A stretch of 64,000 nt of DNA from Kappaphycus alvarezii. Its lineage: Eukaryota > Rhodophyta > Florideophyceae > Gigartinales > Solieriaceae. Of this stretch, positions 20,837 through 29,568 are shown piece after piece (within the stretch, counting starts at the first letter, position 1; each line of letters starts with the position of its first letter). The DNA is taken from positions 1 through 64,000 of the forward strand of contig NADL03000566.1 of the NCBI GenBank assembly GCA_002205965.3. Reading direction: 5' to 3'. The position numbers and the translations under genes were made by a program. Below the pieces are notes generated by a model that was not told the DNA's origin, made no database searches, and was given only the letters and a program-made list of their open reading frames with translations.

Positions 20837-22168
20837 ATGCCCCATACAGCAGACGACGTCAGAAAGATCTTGAAAGACGAAAAGATACGGTTTTTGAGAT
20901 TGGTGTTTTCGGACATTCACGGGACGATGAAGAACGTCGAGGTTCCGGACAAACAGTTTGATAAGGCGATCAACGGCGACATCATGTTTGATGGCTCGTC
21001 GATCGAGGGTTTTGTCCGGATTCAAGAGTCCGATATGGAGTTGAAGCCCGATTTCAATTCGCTTCGGATCTTTCCCAACGATAGCGAAGAGGGTCGCGTT
21101 GCATTGGTGGTCTGCGACATCTACACCCCGGAGGGTGAGCCGTTTTCGGGTGACCCGCGAAATGCCTTACGGCGCGCGGTCGATGTGGCGCGAAGTCACG
21201 GTTACAAAGCAAATTTTGGGCCGGAAGCCGAATTTTTTCTTTTCCAACGGGGCCGTGGCGGTGAACCAACCACCGTTACGCAGGATCGCGGGTCCTATTT
21301 TGATCTTGCGCCGGTTGACCTCGGTGAAGTTGCTCGGCGCGAGATCATCAATGTCCTCGAGCAGATGGGCTTTGAGGTCGAGGCTGCGCACCACGAGGTC
21401 GCTCCGGGTCAACACGAGATCGACTTCAAGTACGCTGACGGCTTGACCACCGCCGACAATATTTTGGTCTTCAAGCATGCGGTGAAAACGGTAGCGAGGC
21501 GTTACGATCTCCACGCTACCTTCATGCCGAAACCCTTGTTTGGCGAAAATGGCTCCGGCATGCATGTCCACCAGTCACTTTCAAAATTGCAGGGAGGCAA
21601 CGCGTTTCTTGATGAATCCGCTGAGTACAGACTCTCCAAGGTCGCGCGCAGCTACATCGCGGGAGTATTGACGCATGCCAAGGCGATCTGTGCGGTGACG
21701 AATCCGACGGTCAACTCATTTAAGCGCTTGGTCCCCGGCTTTGAGGCTCCGACGAATGTGGCATGGTCCGAGAAGAATCGAAGCCCGATGATCCGAGTTC
21801 CAGCCAGCCGCGGAGAAGGTACCCGTATCGAGGTGCGGATGCCCGATCCATCGTGCAATCCCTACCTGGCCTTCGCGGTCATGCTTCAGTCCGGTTTGGA
21901 TGGCGTGGCGCAGGGGCTCGATTCAGGACCGGCGGTTGCTCAAGATATGTTCACCATGACGGACGATGAGCGAAAAAAGCTCAATATCGATAAGCTCCCG
22001 CGGAATCTTGGTGAGGCGGTGACAGCCCTTGAAAAGGATGAGCTGGTCTATCAAGCGCTCGGTGAGCACATTGCTGTGCACTTTATTAATTCCAAGCGTC
22101 ATGAGTGGCAAGATTATATCTCCATGGTTCATCCTTGGGAGGTGGAACGTTACATCTCCATGTATTGA
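20837..22168 (+). CDS. glnA: Glutamine synthetase, type I (GSI-alpha-like)
   Basis: The enzyme makes glutamine from glutamate, ammonia and ATP as a dodecamer. The 443-residue length and the end (HPWEVERYISMY) are those of the GSI-alpha subdivision: the beta-type adenylylation loop is absent. Conserved sites are FDGSSIEGFVRIQESDM (the Arg, about residue 61, matches the feedback-inhibition Arg of Bacillus GS), GPEAEFFLF, HHEVAPGQHEIDFKY, NGSGMHVHQSL, NPTVNSFKRLVPG and RSPMIRVPASRG. Control is therefore probably by feedback inhibition and repression rather than adenylylation. GAGGAG lies 6 bases before the ATG. Confidence 0.95.
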   Translation: MPHTADDVRKILKDEKIRFLRLVFSDIHGTMKNVEVPDKQFDKAINGDIMFDGSSIEGFVRIQESDMELKPDFNSLRIFPNDSEEGRVALVVCDIYTPEGEPFSGDPRNALRRAVDVARSHGYKANFGPEAEFFLFQRGRGGEPTTVTQDRGSYFDLAPVDLGEVARREIINVLEQMGFEVEAAHHEVAPGQHEIDFKYADGLTTADNILVFKHAVKTVARRYDLHATFMPKPLFGENGSGMHVHQSLSKLQGGNAFLDESAEYRLSKVARSYIAGVLTHAKAICAVTNPTVNSFKRLVPGFEAPTNVAWSEKNRSPMIRVPASRGEGTRIEVRMPDPSCNPYLAFAVMLQSGLDGVAQGLDSGPAVAQDMFTMTDDERKKLNIDKLPRNLGEAVTALEKDELVYQALGEHIAVHFINSKRHEWQDYISMVHPWEVERYISMY

Positions 22169-22185
22169 GTGTCTGTCCTGAAGTG

Positions 22186-22205
22186 GCGGCGGTGGTTGAC
22201 GCCGC
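22186..22205. terminator. Hairpin between convergent glnA and DUF547 genes
   Basis: GCGGCG (22186-22191) and CGCCGC (22200-22205) form a 6-bp GC stem with an 8-base loop. It lies 18 bases after the glnA stop and just past the convergent DUF547 stop. It lacks a T tract, so termination is possible but unproven. Confidence 0.35.
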
Positions 22206-22213
22206 AGGATATT

Positions 22214-22909
22214 TCAGCGTGCGTTAAGCTGCCAATTGTAGTCGTGGTAGCTTAACGCAGGAGACGAACCGGCAAGGTTTCGTTTTTTCGGAGGTAGCCG
22301 TTCGGTAACAAAAGCGATCGCGCCTTCGGGTCCTCCAAAATCTGCGGCATACCACTCAAAGATCTTCGATACCGAGAGCGCACCCGAGCTGACGCGGGCG
22401 CCGGCGGGGCTTTGAACGTAGCGTTTGCTCGCCTGCTCGAGGCGACGCTCAAGGTTGGCGCCCGTGTACGGCCGCTTCTCGAGCTTTGGACAGCCTTTCG
22501 CCGCGCACACCAAGACCATATGGGTTCGTGGATCCCGGGCGAGCGGATTGAGGATCTCCTTTTCTAATTGGTCAAGGCTCACGGTTTTTCCTGCCACGCG
22601 ATGGTTCTTCTTTTTGAAGAAGTCGTCGACGTTGAGAACAGATTGGGGTGTTCCAGCATCGAGTACAGAACGGATAACCAAGGCATTATAGGCGTCGATG
22701 TAGAAGGCCATCGCTTTGGCCTTGGCCGCGGGAACCTTAGCTTTGCCAACGGCATCGAGATAGCGATCCAAGTCGTCGCGCATGGAGGCGACGGTTGTGT
22801 AGTTGACGAGTCCCTTTGCCACGGAGGCCTTGAGGATCTTGGCGTACGCGCTTTGAGCGTCAGCAGGAACATTCGTCAGAAACACGGTGAGGAACATGAA
22901 CCAAGCCAT
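22214..22909 (-). CDS. DUF547 domain-containing exported protein
   Basis: The product (231 residues from the chosen ATG at 22909) begins with a good signal peptide (MAWFMFLTVFLTNVPADAQ). The body has the DUF547 pattern: YTTVASMRDDLDRYLDAV, AFYIDAYNALVIRSVLD, a central VDDFFKKK, LARDPRTHMVLVCAAKGCPKL and a final YHDYNWQLN. DUF547 proteins are common exported proteins with a conserved Cys and possible papain-like relation, but their function is unknown. The longer frame to 23032 is rejected because the signal peptide would then be internal. Confidence 0.85.
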   Translation of the reverse strand: MAWFMFLTVFLTNVPADAQSAYAKILKASVAKGLVNYTTVASMRDDLDRYLDAVGKAKVPAAKAKAMAFYIDAYNALVIRSVLDAGTPQSVLNVDDFFKKKNHRVAGKTVSLDQLEKEILNPLARDPRTHMVLVCAAKGCPKLEKRPYTGANLERRLEQASKRYVQSPAGARVSSGALSVSKIFEWYAADFGGPEGAIAFVTERLPPKKRNLAGSSPALSYHDYNWQLNAR

Positions 22910-22985
22910 AGATGGTGACCTCCAAAATAATTTTCCAGACAGTAAGTATGGTCGACGGTCGACGCAAAACCTTTCGTCGACCTGC

Positions 22986-23723
22986 TCAACGAAGCACACC
23001 GAAACGCCACAAGAGCGCAACGACACCGACATAACTCAATTGAAGCGCCGCGACGCCCGCGACCAGCATGACAACAAAGGGGTAGAGCTGGCGAATCGGT
23101 ATGAATGAGACTCCTAAGAAACCGCAAAGCGCCGCGCCGGCGACGGCAAGCGTTGCAAAGACCAACGCCCCGGGCGCGCTGTTTTTGAGATCAGCAACGC
23201 TCGGTGCAAGATGCGAAGCGACGCAGAGCGCCAGGTAGCTGAAGAGCACAAGCCAGAGGTCCGGTTCGGCCGCTTCGATGATACGTCGGGGCCAGTGCCC
23301 AAACGGTGCTGCCCAAAGCTCGTGGTGTAGGGGTGCGGGCACCATCAGGAGCGCGATGCCGACCAAGGCCGTGAAGCCAGCGAACGGCGGCGCAATTCCT
23401 ATGAAGAACGAGCCCGAGAGTTGCCACAGGTTGCGCTTCGAGTAGGCGTGGCGGACGTAACCCAGGGTGCCACTGACCGGATCAGGTTCGAAGAGGCGAT
23501 AAGCGACGATGCGGTGGCCAAAAAGTCGTGCGGCTAGGAGGTGGCTGAGCTCGTGCAGGGGAACACCGAGCCAACCGGTGAAGAGAACTGAGTACCAACC
23601 CAGCCGCTTTGAAAGGTAGCGTCCGGCGAAGCATTCGAGGTTATGAAGGCAGATCAGGGTTAGGGTCATAACACCACAGAACAAGCCGAGTTCGGCCAGG
23701 TTGACCCACCAGCGTTCGATCAC
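22986..23723 (-). CDS. Integral membrane protein with HExxH motif (M50-like)
   Basis: The 245-residue protein has about five to six hydrophobic segments. Segment two is followed by GVPLHELSHLLAARLFGHRI, an HExxH zinc-site motif placed in or beside a membrane helix as in site-2-protease-like (M50) proteins. No classical downstream LDG motif is obvious; an Asp occurs in SVADLKNSAPG near residue 180, which might serve. It may be an intramembrane metalloprotease or a non-proteolytic relative. It is followed 76 bases later on the same strand by the DUF547 gene. Confidence 0.75.
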   Translation of the reverse strand: MIERWWVNLAELGLFCGVMTLTLICLHNLECFAGRYLSKRLGWYSVLFTGWLGVPLHELSHLLAARLFGHRIVAYRLFEPDPVSGTLGYVRHAYSKRNLWQLSGSFFIGIAPPFAGFTALVGIALLMVPAPLHHELWAAPFGHWPRRIIEAAEPDLWLVLFSYLALCVASHLAPSVADLKNSAPGALVFATLAVAGAALCGFLGVSFIPIRQLYPFVVMLVAGVAALQLSYVGVVALLWRFGVLR

Positions 23724-23836
23724 AACGCGATCTCATGCCTAGCGCCAGGAATTGGCAAATTTTTGGCGTTGGCTGGGTCGAAATCGAATCGGTTCGGTTG
23801 TTCTTACCGGGCTCCCTCGATAGCCAAGGGGTGGAG

Positions 23837-24592
23837 ATGGCGATGGAGCACATACGTATTGAGGAGCGCGACCGGATTCTGGTGCTCACCTTGAATCGGC
23901 CTGAGCGAAAAAACGCGTTGACCCGAGCGATGTATCAAGCGCTCTGTGACGCCCTGGACCGCTTCCGCGACGATGACGCGTTTCGGGTGCTGTTGCTTCG
24001 TGGCGCCGGCGACGCATTCACCGCGGGTAACGACCTTCGGGACTTTATGCGTGACCAGCCGACCCGTCCGGAGGGCCCGGTTTTTGGTTTTTTGCAGCGT
24101 TTGGTCGAACTCGACAAGCCGTTGGTGGTCTCGGTGCACGGTGCCGCCGTGGGGATCGGAACGACGCTGCTGCTTCATGCCGACCTGGTCTATGCTGCTC
24201 GCGAGGCGAGTTTCTGCATGCCGTTTGTGCCGTTGGGTTTGGTCCCCGAAGGCGGCTCGAGTTTCTTGTTGCCGCGCGCGCTCGGCCATCGACGAGCGGC
24301 CGAGCTCGTGCTCCTGGGGGAGAAATTCTCCGCGGCGACGGCGGTGGAGCTCGGTCTGGTGAATGCGATCGCGAATCCGGTCGAGGATCATGCCCTGTTG
24401 CGGGCTCAGGCCTTGGCTGAGCAAGCTCTTCCGGCGATTATTGAGTCTAAGCGTCTGCTCAAAGCGCCGTATCGTGAGAAGCTGTTGGATGTGATCGCGC
24501 GGGAGGGGGAGGTCTTCGCCGAGCGACTTCAATCACCGGAAGCCGCAGAGGCTTTCCAGGCGTTTTTCGAGAAACGTAAGCCACAATTTTAA
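23837..24592 (+). CDS. Enoyl-CoA hydratase/isomerase family protein
   Basis: The crotonase-fold protein is 251 residues from ATG 23837, chosen because AAGGGGTGGAG lies just upstream and the family N-terminus follows (IRIEERDRILVLTLNRPERKNAL). It shows the oxyanion-hole segments AGDAFTAGNDLRDF and VHGAAVGIGTTLLLHADLVYA, plus MPFVPLGLVPEGGSSFLLPRALG with a plausible catalytic Glu. Such enzymes hydrate or isomerise enoyl-CoAs in fatty-acid or aromatic breakdown. It precedes the YggT gene by only 11 bases, although a functional link is not known. Confidence 0.9.
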   Translation: MAMEHIRIEERDRILVLTLNRPERKNALTRAMYQALCDALDRFRDDDAFRVLLLRGAGDAFTAGNDLRDFMRDQPTRPEGPVFGFLQRLVELDKPLVVSVHGAAVGIGTTLLLHADLVYAAREASFCMPFVPLGLVPEGGSSFLLPRALGHRRAAELVLLGEKFSAATAVELGLVNAIANPVEDHALLRAQALAEQALPAIIESKRLLKAPYREKLLDVIAREGEVFAERLQSPEAAEAFQAFFEKRKPQF

Positions 24593-24603
24593 CCGAGTTA
24601 AAT

Positions 24604-24837
24604 ATGGAATTCCTTCTTTTCGGTATTCAAGCGTATACGTACATGGTGTTTGCCGCCGTGATCATCTCCTGGATCCAGCTCCCGCCGGACAACCCGATCG
24701 TCAGTTTGCTTCACACCTTCACCGAGCCTCCGCTGAATGCCATCCGCCGCGTGATGCCTGATACCGGCGGCCTCGATTTTTCGCCGATGATTTTGATCTT
24801 TGGTCTATACGGACTTCAGCGACTGCTCACTTCCTAG
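24604..24837 (+). CDS. YggT family small membrane protein
   Basis: The 77-residue protein has two hydrophobic helices and the half-repeat typical of YggT: VFAAVIISWIQ, then HTFTEPPLNAIRRVMPDTGGLDFSPMI and a second helix. It contains a single repeat unit, as in short family members. YggT proteins are implicated in cell-division or envelope processes and ion stress, without a fixed biochemical role. It begins 11 bases after the hydratase stop, so co-transcription is likely. Confidence 0.88.
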   Translation: MEFLLFGIQAYTYMVFAAVIISWIQLPPDNPIVSLLHTFTEPPLNAIRRVMPDTGGLDFSPMILIFGLYGLQRLLTS

Positions 24838-24900
24838 ACGCTGGACCACTTTAATGAGTTTTTTGTTTTATCCCTCTGAAGCGTACGGTAATGTGCATGG

Positions 24901-25584
24901 ATGAAACATAGTCTTGCCTCGTTTTCGTTCGTCAGTGTTGGAATGATGCTTACGGCTTGCGACACGCGCGAGGATTTCTACGACGAGCCAACGTTGCTCT
25001 GCTTTGAGGCTACTGCTGATGGTTTGGTGAACATCACTGCGGAACTCGAGAGTCCCGAGATGCCCGGATGCACTCGCTTCGTTGATGCGCAGTGCTTCGT
25101 CAAGCGCTCGGCCGACGGGATTACGATCACCGCCACCGGTCAAACGGAAACAAAACTCCGATTTCGCCGGGAATGCACGGTCGAGAGCCCTTTTGCGTCA
25201 ATGTCGTGTGGTTCGCTCGCGTTTGAGCCAGGAGTTTATCGCTTGGCCTACGGCTCGCCGAGCCGGCGCTCGAAAGGAGTGTTGGTCGTCGACGAGAATG
25301 CGTTGGCCGTCGCATGTATCGATGGGCGCAGTGACCTTGCCCAGGTGACTTTGCCCGCGGGTGTCGAGTGCGTCGGCCGACCCTTAGACCCGGTGCGCGG
25401 CTGTTTTGGAGAACCTGAGAACGTCGGGACTATGAGCTTCGATGCTCATGCTCTTCCCCGCGATGGGCCGAGCACCTTCGAAGATCCGAGTGGCACATGC
25501 TACCGCTTCGACGGCTTTTGCTTGCCGGAAAGTTGGGATCGAGTTGTAAGGTGTTCTCCGGCGGAAATTTGCGACGAAAATTGA
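24901..25584 (+). CDS. Cys-rich lipoprotein, tandem family member 1
   Basis: The 227-residue product has a lipoprotein signal (MKHSLASFSFVSVGMMLTAC). The mature part holds paired cysteines and a C-terminal module VECVGRPLDPVRGCFGEPE, then FEDPSGTCYRFDGFCLPESW and a final CSPAEICDEN. I recognise no family. Two paralogues follow at 25728 and 26396 with similar leaders and spacing, so the locus arose by tandem duplication. The even number of mature cysteines suggests disulphides in the periplasm or on the cell surface. Confidence 0.75.
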   Translation: MKHSLASFSFVSVGMMLTACDTREDFYDEPTLLCFEATADGLVNITAELESPEMPGCTRFVDAQCFVKRSADGITITATGQTETKLRFRRECTVESPFASMSCGSLAFEPGVYRLAYGSPSRRSKGVLVVDENALAVACIDGRSDLAQVTLPAGVECVGRPLDPVRGCFGEPENVGTMSFDAHALPRDGPSTFEDPSGTCYRFDGFCLPESWDRVVRCSPAEICDEN

Positions 25585-25727
25585 GTTCCAGCGAGCTGCG
25601 CTCGTAGACCCTTCCGAGCGCTGAACATGACATCGTTGCAAAGCGGAGAAGGCCCTGCCGATATGGAATGAATGAGAGAGCAATTTTCTATTGCAGGCTT
25701 TGGTCGAGTTTGCTTTAGCTCCGTTCC

Positions 25728-26225
25728 ATGGGAACAAAATTCTACCAATTTTTACCCCTCGGCGGATTCATGATGCTTGCGGCCTGCGGGTCCGACGAGT
25801 CGCCCGTTACACGAACTATAATCGTTACGCCACCAGTGGAGCCTCCTGTTTTAGATCGCGACTTCTTCAGTGAGCTTTGCTTTGCGGCGGTAGACGGTAT
25901 GGTGATTTTCAGACCCGGGTTCGGTGTTATCGGTGGGAGCCTGCTGGACCGGCTGGAGAGTCGATGTTCGGTCGAGCGCTCCTCGAACACGCTTCGTGTC
26001 AGCGTTTCGATGCTCGCGGAGGACCCGCCTGATATGCCGGCAACAGATGATGCTAATCCGGCCTCGCCGCTTTGTGAGCCTTTGGCGCTCGAGCCGGGCG
26101 AGTATCAAATCGAGTACGATACTCCTCGCGGACCGTCGAGTGGTACGCTGATCCTCGAAGAGGACGCATTTGGCTTCGGGTGTTTTGACGATGAACGCGG
26201 GGTAAATCGCGTGACTTTGGGCTGA
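25728..26225 (+). CDS. Lipoprotein family member 2, truncated by an internal deletion
   Basis: This 165-residue product matches member 3 from the lipobox (FMMLAACGSDES) through a late NRVTL segment, then stops. The last 60-70 codons of the family are absent. The DNA just after the stop (26231-26255) still encodes a diverged copy of the family C-terminus (A-E-I-C-G-E-N, stop) but in another frame. A deletion of roughly 200 bases therefore joined the middle of the gene to its last codons out of frame. The product lacks the Cys-rich C-terminal module and may be non-functional. Confidence 0.7.
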   Translation: MGTKFYQFLPLGGFMMLAACGSDESPVTRTIIVTPPVEPPVLDRDFFSELCFAAVDGMVIFRPGFGVIGGSLLDRLESRCSVERSSNTLRVSVSMLAEDPPDMPATDDANPASPLCEPLALEPGEYQIEYDTPRGPSSGTLILEEDAFGFGCFDDERGVNRVTLG

Positions 26226-26395
26226 GGTTTGCGGAAATTTGTGGCGAGAACTGAGTTTCAACCGGTTGCGCTCGTCAGCGGCTCAGATCTCCGCACATGA
26301 CCTGACCGCGACACGAACCAGGCGCCATCGAACACGATAGGTTCAAACGCGGATTTACGTTGTCAAATCCGATCGATTTTGCTTACGTTCAGCCC

Positions 26396-27130
26396 ATGGG
26401 AAGTAAACTCTGCTGGCTTTTGCCTTTCGCCGGTTTCATGATGCTCGCCGGGTGCGGTTCAGACGAGAGCTTCGTCACACGAGATCCAATCGTTAACGAG
26501 CCGGTAGAACTCACTGTTCTTGAACGCGACTTAGTCAGTCAACTTTGCTTTGCTGCCGAAGACGGGCTGGTGTCTATTAGCCCCATGTTAGGTTATACCA
26601 GCGGGAGCCTTGAGGACCTTTTGGAGGTTCAATGCTTGGTCGAGCGTTCTGTCGATACGCTCAGCGTCAGTGCTTCCATGCGTGTAGAGCACCCGAGCGA
26701 CGCGATCCTCACCAGTGATTTAAATCCGGTCTTCGCGTTCTGCGACCCGTTAGAGCTCGAGCCGGGCGAGTACTCAATAAAGTACGATACGTTTGGCGGA
26801 CCGTCGAATGGGACGTTGGTGGTCGAAGACGACGCATTTGCCAACGGGTGTTTTGATGAAGAAAGCGGCCTGAATCGTGTGACTTTGAGCCCGGGGATCG
26901 AGTGCGTCGGCCGACCCTTAGATCCGGCTCGCGGTTGCTTCGGGGCACCCGAAGAGGTGGGTACCATGGCCTTCGATAGTAACGCCAAGCGGCGCGACGA
27001 ACCGAGTGCCTTCGAAGATCCGAGTGGCACCTGCTACCGTTTCGGGGAGCTCTGCCGGCCGGAAAGCTGGAATTTCTCTCCGAGGTGTTCTCCGGCCGAT
27101 TCTTCGGCGGAGGTTTGTGACGAAAACTGA
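26396..27130 (+). CDS. Cys-rich lipoprotein, tandem family member 3
   Basis: The start is set at 26396 by homology to member 2 (MGSKLCWLLPFAGFMMLAGC, a clear lipobox). The 244-residue product has LCFAAEDGLVSISP, LVERSVDTLSVSASM, LEPGEYSIKYDT and GGPSNGTLVVEDDAF. It ends in the conserved module ECVGRPLDPARGCFG, FEDPSGTCYRFGELC and EVCDEN. An upstream in-frame Met at 26360 would hide the signal peptide and is less likely. Function unknown. Confidence 0.75.
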   Translation: MGSKLCWLLPFAGFMMLAGCGSDESFVTRDPIVNEPVELTVLERDLVSQLCFAAEDGLVSISPMLGYTSGSLEDLLEVQCLVERSVDTLSVSASMRVEHPSDAILTSDLNPVFAFCDPLELEPGEYSIKYDTFGGPSNGTLVVEDDAFANGCFDEESGLNRVTLSPGIECVGRPLDPARGCFGAPEEVGTMAFDSNAKRRDEPSAFEDPSGTCYRFGELCRPESWNFSPRCSPADSSAEVCDEN

Positions 27131-27141
27131 AGGGGTCGCAC

Positions 27142-27873
27142 TCAAACCTCGTGCTGGTGAGCGGTGTCGGCCTGCCGGACGGCGTCGCGAACATCGAAGG
27201 GGATATCGAAGCGGCTTAGGTTTTCATAAAGTGCGCCTAGGTAAACCCCGAGGCTCACGAAGTTGCGGTGGAGGCGTCGCCCGGCGCTTTGGGTGCGCTG
27301 AAATACCTGATGAAAGGTTTTCTGAAACGCATCGAGTTCAAAGCGAACGCTTCGTTGATTGTCGCCGCCGAAGTGCTCGACGAAGATCTCCGAGGCTTCT
27401 TCGAGTTCTAAGCCTTGAAGCGCTTCTCTAAAGCCAGCGGTATCGCCGCCGTAAAACGAACGGTAGAGCGCGCGGATCTTGGTGATGAAGCTCTCGTCCC
27501 ATGCGGCAGTGATCCGGGCTGGTTTCCATCGGAGCCCGTCGTTGACGAGAGCAAGGCGTGTTGAGCGCAAGTCGAGCAGACAGATCGGCTCGTGGAAGAT
27601 CTGCCAAAAATAGAGCTCTAATACCCGCTGCCCGTAGGCCCGGGGCGACTGGACCCGCGTGTCTCCAAGGTCGCCGACGACGTCGATCTTCAGTGGGGCG
27701 AGCTTCGAGCGCCGATCGTCGAGGAGTGCAGCGAAGCGTTCTCGTTCTCGATAGCGCGCAAAATATCCGCCCACCTCCTTGCGGAGCGCTTCGGGTGGGA
27801 GAACTTCGAAGAATTTGGGCGAGACCAGCTCGAGCAGTGCTCCCCAATCCGTAGACCGAATCAGACGAAACAT
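27142..27873 (-). CDS. Hypothetical cytoplasmic protein
   Basis: The 243-residue protein starts at ATG 27873, which follows a strong purine ribosome binding site (AGGGGGGGAG). It has no signal peptide or membrane helix. It is mainly helical with many aromatic and charged residues (SYLEYFW-like segments such as RVLELYFWQIFHEP and ITKIRALYRSFYGGD). I recognise no domain. It is divergent from the M20 amidohydrolase gene, with a 98-base shared upstream region. The last residues overlap nothing; it ends 12 bases from the convergent lipoprotein gene. Confidence 0.7.
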   Translation of the reverse strand: MFRLIRSTDWGALLELVSPKFFEVLPPEALRKEVGGYFARYRERERFAALLDDRRSKLAPLKIDVVGDLGDTRVQSPRAYGQRVLELYFWQIFHEPICLLDLRSTRLALVNDGLRWKPARITAAWDESFITKIRALYRSFYGGDTAGFREALQGLELEEASEIFVEHFGGDNQRSVRFELDAFQKTFHQVFQRTQSAGRRLHRNFVSLGVYLGALYENLSRFDIPFDVRDAVRQADTAHQHEV

Positions 27874-27971
27874 GGTGGACTCCCCCCCCTCGCTGCATGG
27901 GTTCTTCGCGGTGGCTCTCGACAGCAACGATCGTAATCCGCATAAGAGTGAGGACTGAAGCGGAGCTTGTC

Positions 27972-29153
27972 ATGAAAACCATCGAAGAAATCGAGCGCAG
28001 CGCTGAAGAGCTGAAGGCCTGGCGTCGGGATTTTCACGCACATCCGGAGCTCGCCTTCGAGGAGGAGCGTACCGCGGCTTTGGTGGCGGAGCGCCTTGAG
28101 TCTTGGGGGGTCGAAGTCCACCGAGGGATCGCTAAGACGGGCGTTGTCGGCGTGCTTCGAGGAGACCGGGGAGTGGGGCCGATGATTGGCTTGCGTGCCG
28201 ATATGGACGCTTTGCCGATGCACGAAGACAATCAATTCGACCATGCGTCGCGTACTCCAGGCAAGATGCATGGATGTGGCCACGACGGCCATACCACGAT
28301 GCTTCTGGGTGCAGCTCGGTATCTGGCGGGTCATCGGGGATTTGGCGGCCAGATCGCATTTATTTTCCAACCTGCCGAGGAAGGCCACGGCGGAGGTCGA
28401 GTCATGGTGGAGGAGGGTCTCTTCGAGCGATTCCCCTGCACGCAGGTCTACGGCATGCATAACTGGCCCGCGCTTCCGGTCGGTGAAGCTGCGGTGATGG
28501 CCGGGCCGATGATGGCTGCCTCGGATTCGGTTTACATCACGATCCGTGGCCGAGGTGGCCACGCGGCGATGCCTCATCAGAGCGTTGATCCTGTGGTCGT
28601 CGCGGCGCATACGATCACCGCCTTGCAGACGCTCGTCAGCCGTAGCGTCGATCCTGTCGATTCGGCGGTGGTGAGCGTCTGCGATGTTCATGCCGGCGTT
28701 GGTGCGACCAATGTGATTCCCGAGACGGTGCAGCTTCGGGGAACAGCACGTGCTTTCGCCGAAGAGACCCGACGCACCCTCGAAGACGGGATCAAACACA
28801 TCGCGAAGAGCGTCGCCGAGGCCTTTGGAGCGAGCGCGGAGGTTGATTATCAGCGCGGGTACCCCCCTACTGTGAATGACCCCAAAGAGGCTGAGCGGTC
28901 CGCGTCGGTACTCGGTGAACTCCTAGGCGTCGAGCACGTCCACCGTGATCTGCCACCGTGCATGGGGGGTGAGGATTTTGCGTTTATGCTCAATCAGCGC
29001 CCCGGAGCGTACATTTGGCTGGGTCAAGCCGGAGGGGCCAACGCCTGCATGGTTCATAACCCGCGCTATGATTTCAACGACGCGATTTTACCGGTGGGCG
29101 CCAGCTACTGGGTACGTTTGGCTGAGGACGTGCTCGGCGCCGCTTCGTGTTGA
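27972..29153 (+). CDS. M20 family amidohydrolase (N-acyl-amino-acid/hippurate hydrolase type)
   Basis: The start at 27972 gives the family N-terminus (EELKAWRRDFHAHPELAFEE). The 393-residue enzyme shows the metal-site motifs RADMDALPM, GKMHGCGHDGHTTMLLG and FQPAEEGHGGGRVMVEEG, and a lid/dimerisation domain with GRGGHAAMPHQSVDPV. A late CMGGEDFAFM supplies another ligand Glu. Relatives remove acyl groups from N-acyl amino acids or IAA conjugates. The precise substrate is unknown. It is divergent from the unknown gene at 27142. Confidence 0.93.
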   Translation: MKTIEEIERSAEELKAWRRDFHAHPELAFEEERTAALVAERLESWGVEVHRGIAKTGVVGVLRGDRGVGPMIGLRADMDALPMHEDNQFDHASRTPGKMHGCGHDGHTTMLLGAARYLAGHRGFGGQIAFIFQPAEEGHGGGRVMVEEGLFERFPCTQVYGMHNWPALPVGEAAVMAGPMMAASDSVYITIRGRGGHAAMPHQSVDPVVVAAHTITALQTLVSRSVDPVDSAVVSVCDVHAGVGATNVIPETVQLRGTARAFAEETRRTLEDGIKHIAKSVAEAFGASAEVDYQRGYPPTVNDPKEAERSASVLGELLGVEHVHRDLPPCMGGEDFAFMLNQRPGAYIWLGQAGGANACMVHNPRYDFNDAILPVGASYWVRLAEDVLGAASC

Positions 29154-29253
29154 GCTTAGGCAGAGTCTTTCCCCTCCCGGACGCTTTCTGCTATAGCGCG
29201 GAGCCGAATACGCGCGACAACCGCGTGAAATCGAAAACGACGAAGGGGCCTCA

Positions 29254-29568
29254 ATGGCAAAACGGCCGAAGAGAGGTGGAGGAAATCGTGGCGGCAATCG
29301 ACGCCAAGCTCCTGCACGTGTAGAGCCGACCGGAAGCGAAGAGCCTCTGCGCTCGAATGAAGATGCTATTGAAGTCGAAGGCACGGTGGTCGAGCAGTTA
29401 CCGAATGCCCACTTCCGCCTCGAGCTTGCCAATGGCCATAAGGTGTTGGCGCACACATCGGGCAAAATGCGGCGTCACTTCATTCGAATTATGCCGGGCG
29501 ACAAGGTTGTGGTTGCGATCTCACCCTACGATCTCACTCGAGGGCGCATCGTTTATCGCTATAAGTAG
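29254..29568 (+). CDS. infA: Translation initiation factor IF-1 with basic N-terminal extension
   Basis: The 104-residue protein ends in a complete IF-1 S1/OB fold ([52 protein letters not shown]). It is preceded by about 37 extra residues rich in Arg, Gly and Lys ([17 protein letters not shown]). Ordinary IF-1 has about 72 residues. The extension may bind RNA or ribosome. The stop codon overlaps a GTG that could start the MutS-like gene, so the two may be translationally coupled. Other IF-1 copies may exist elsewhere in the genome. Confidence 0.92.
   Translation: MAKRPKRGGGNRGGNRRQAPARVEPTGSEEPLRSNEDAIEVEGTVVEQLPNAHFRLELANGHKVLAHTSGKMRRHFIRIMPGDKVVVAISPYDLTRGRIVYRYK

Noticed and set aside
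27861..28799. Long open frame on the minus strand opposite the M20 amidohydrolase
   Set aside because: The plus-strand frame carries all M20 motifs; the opposite frame has no recognisable domain and is explained by codon bias of the real gene.
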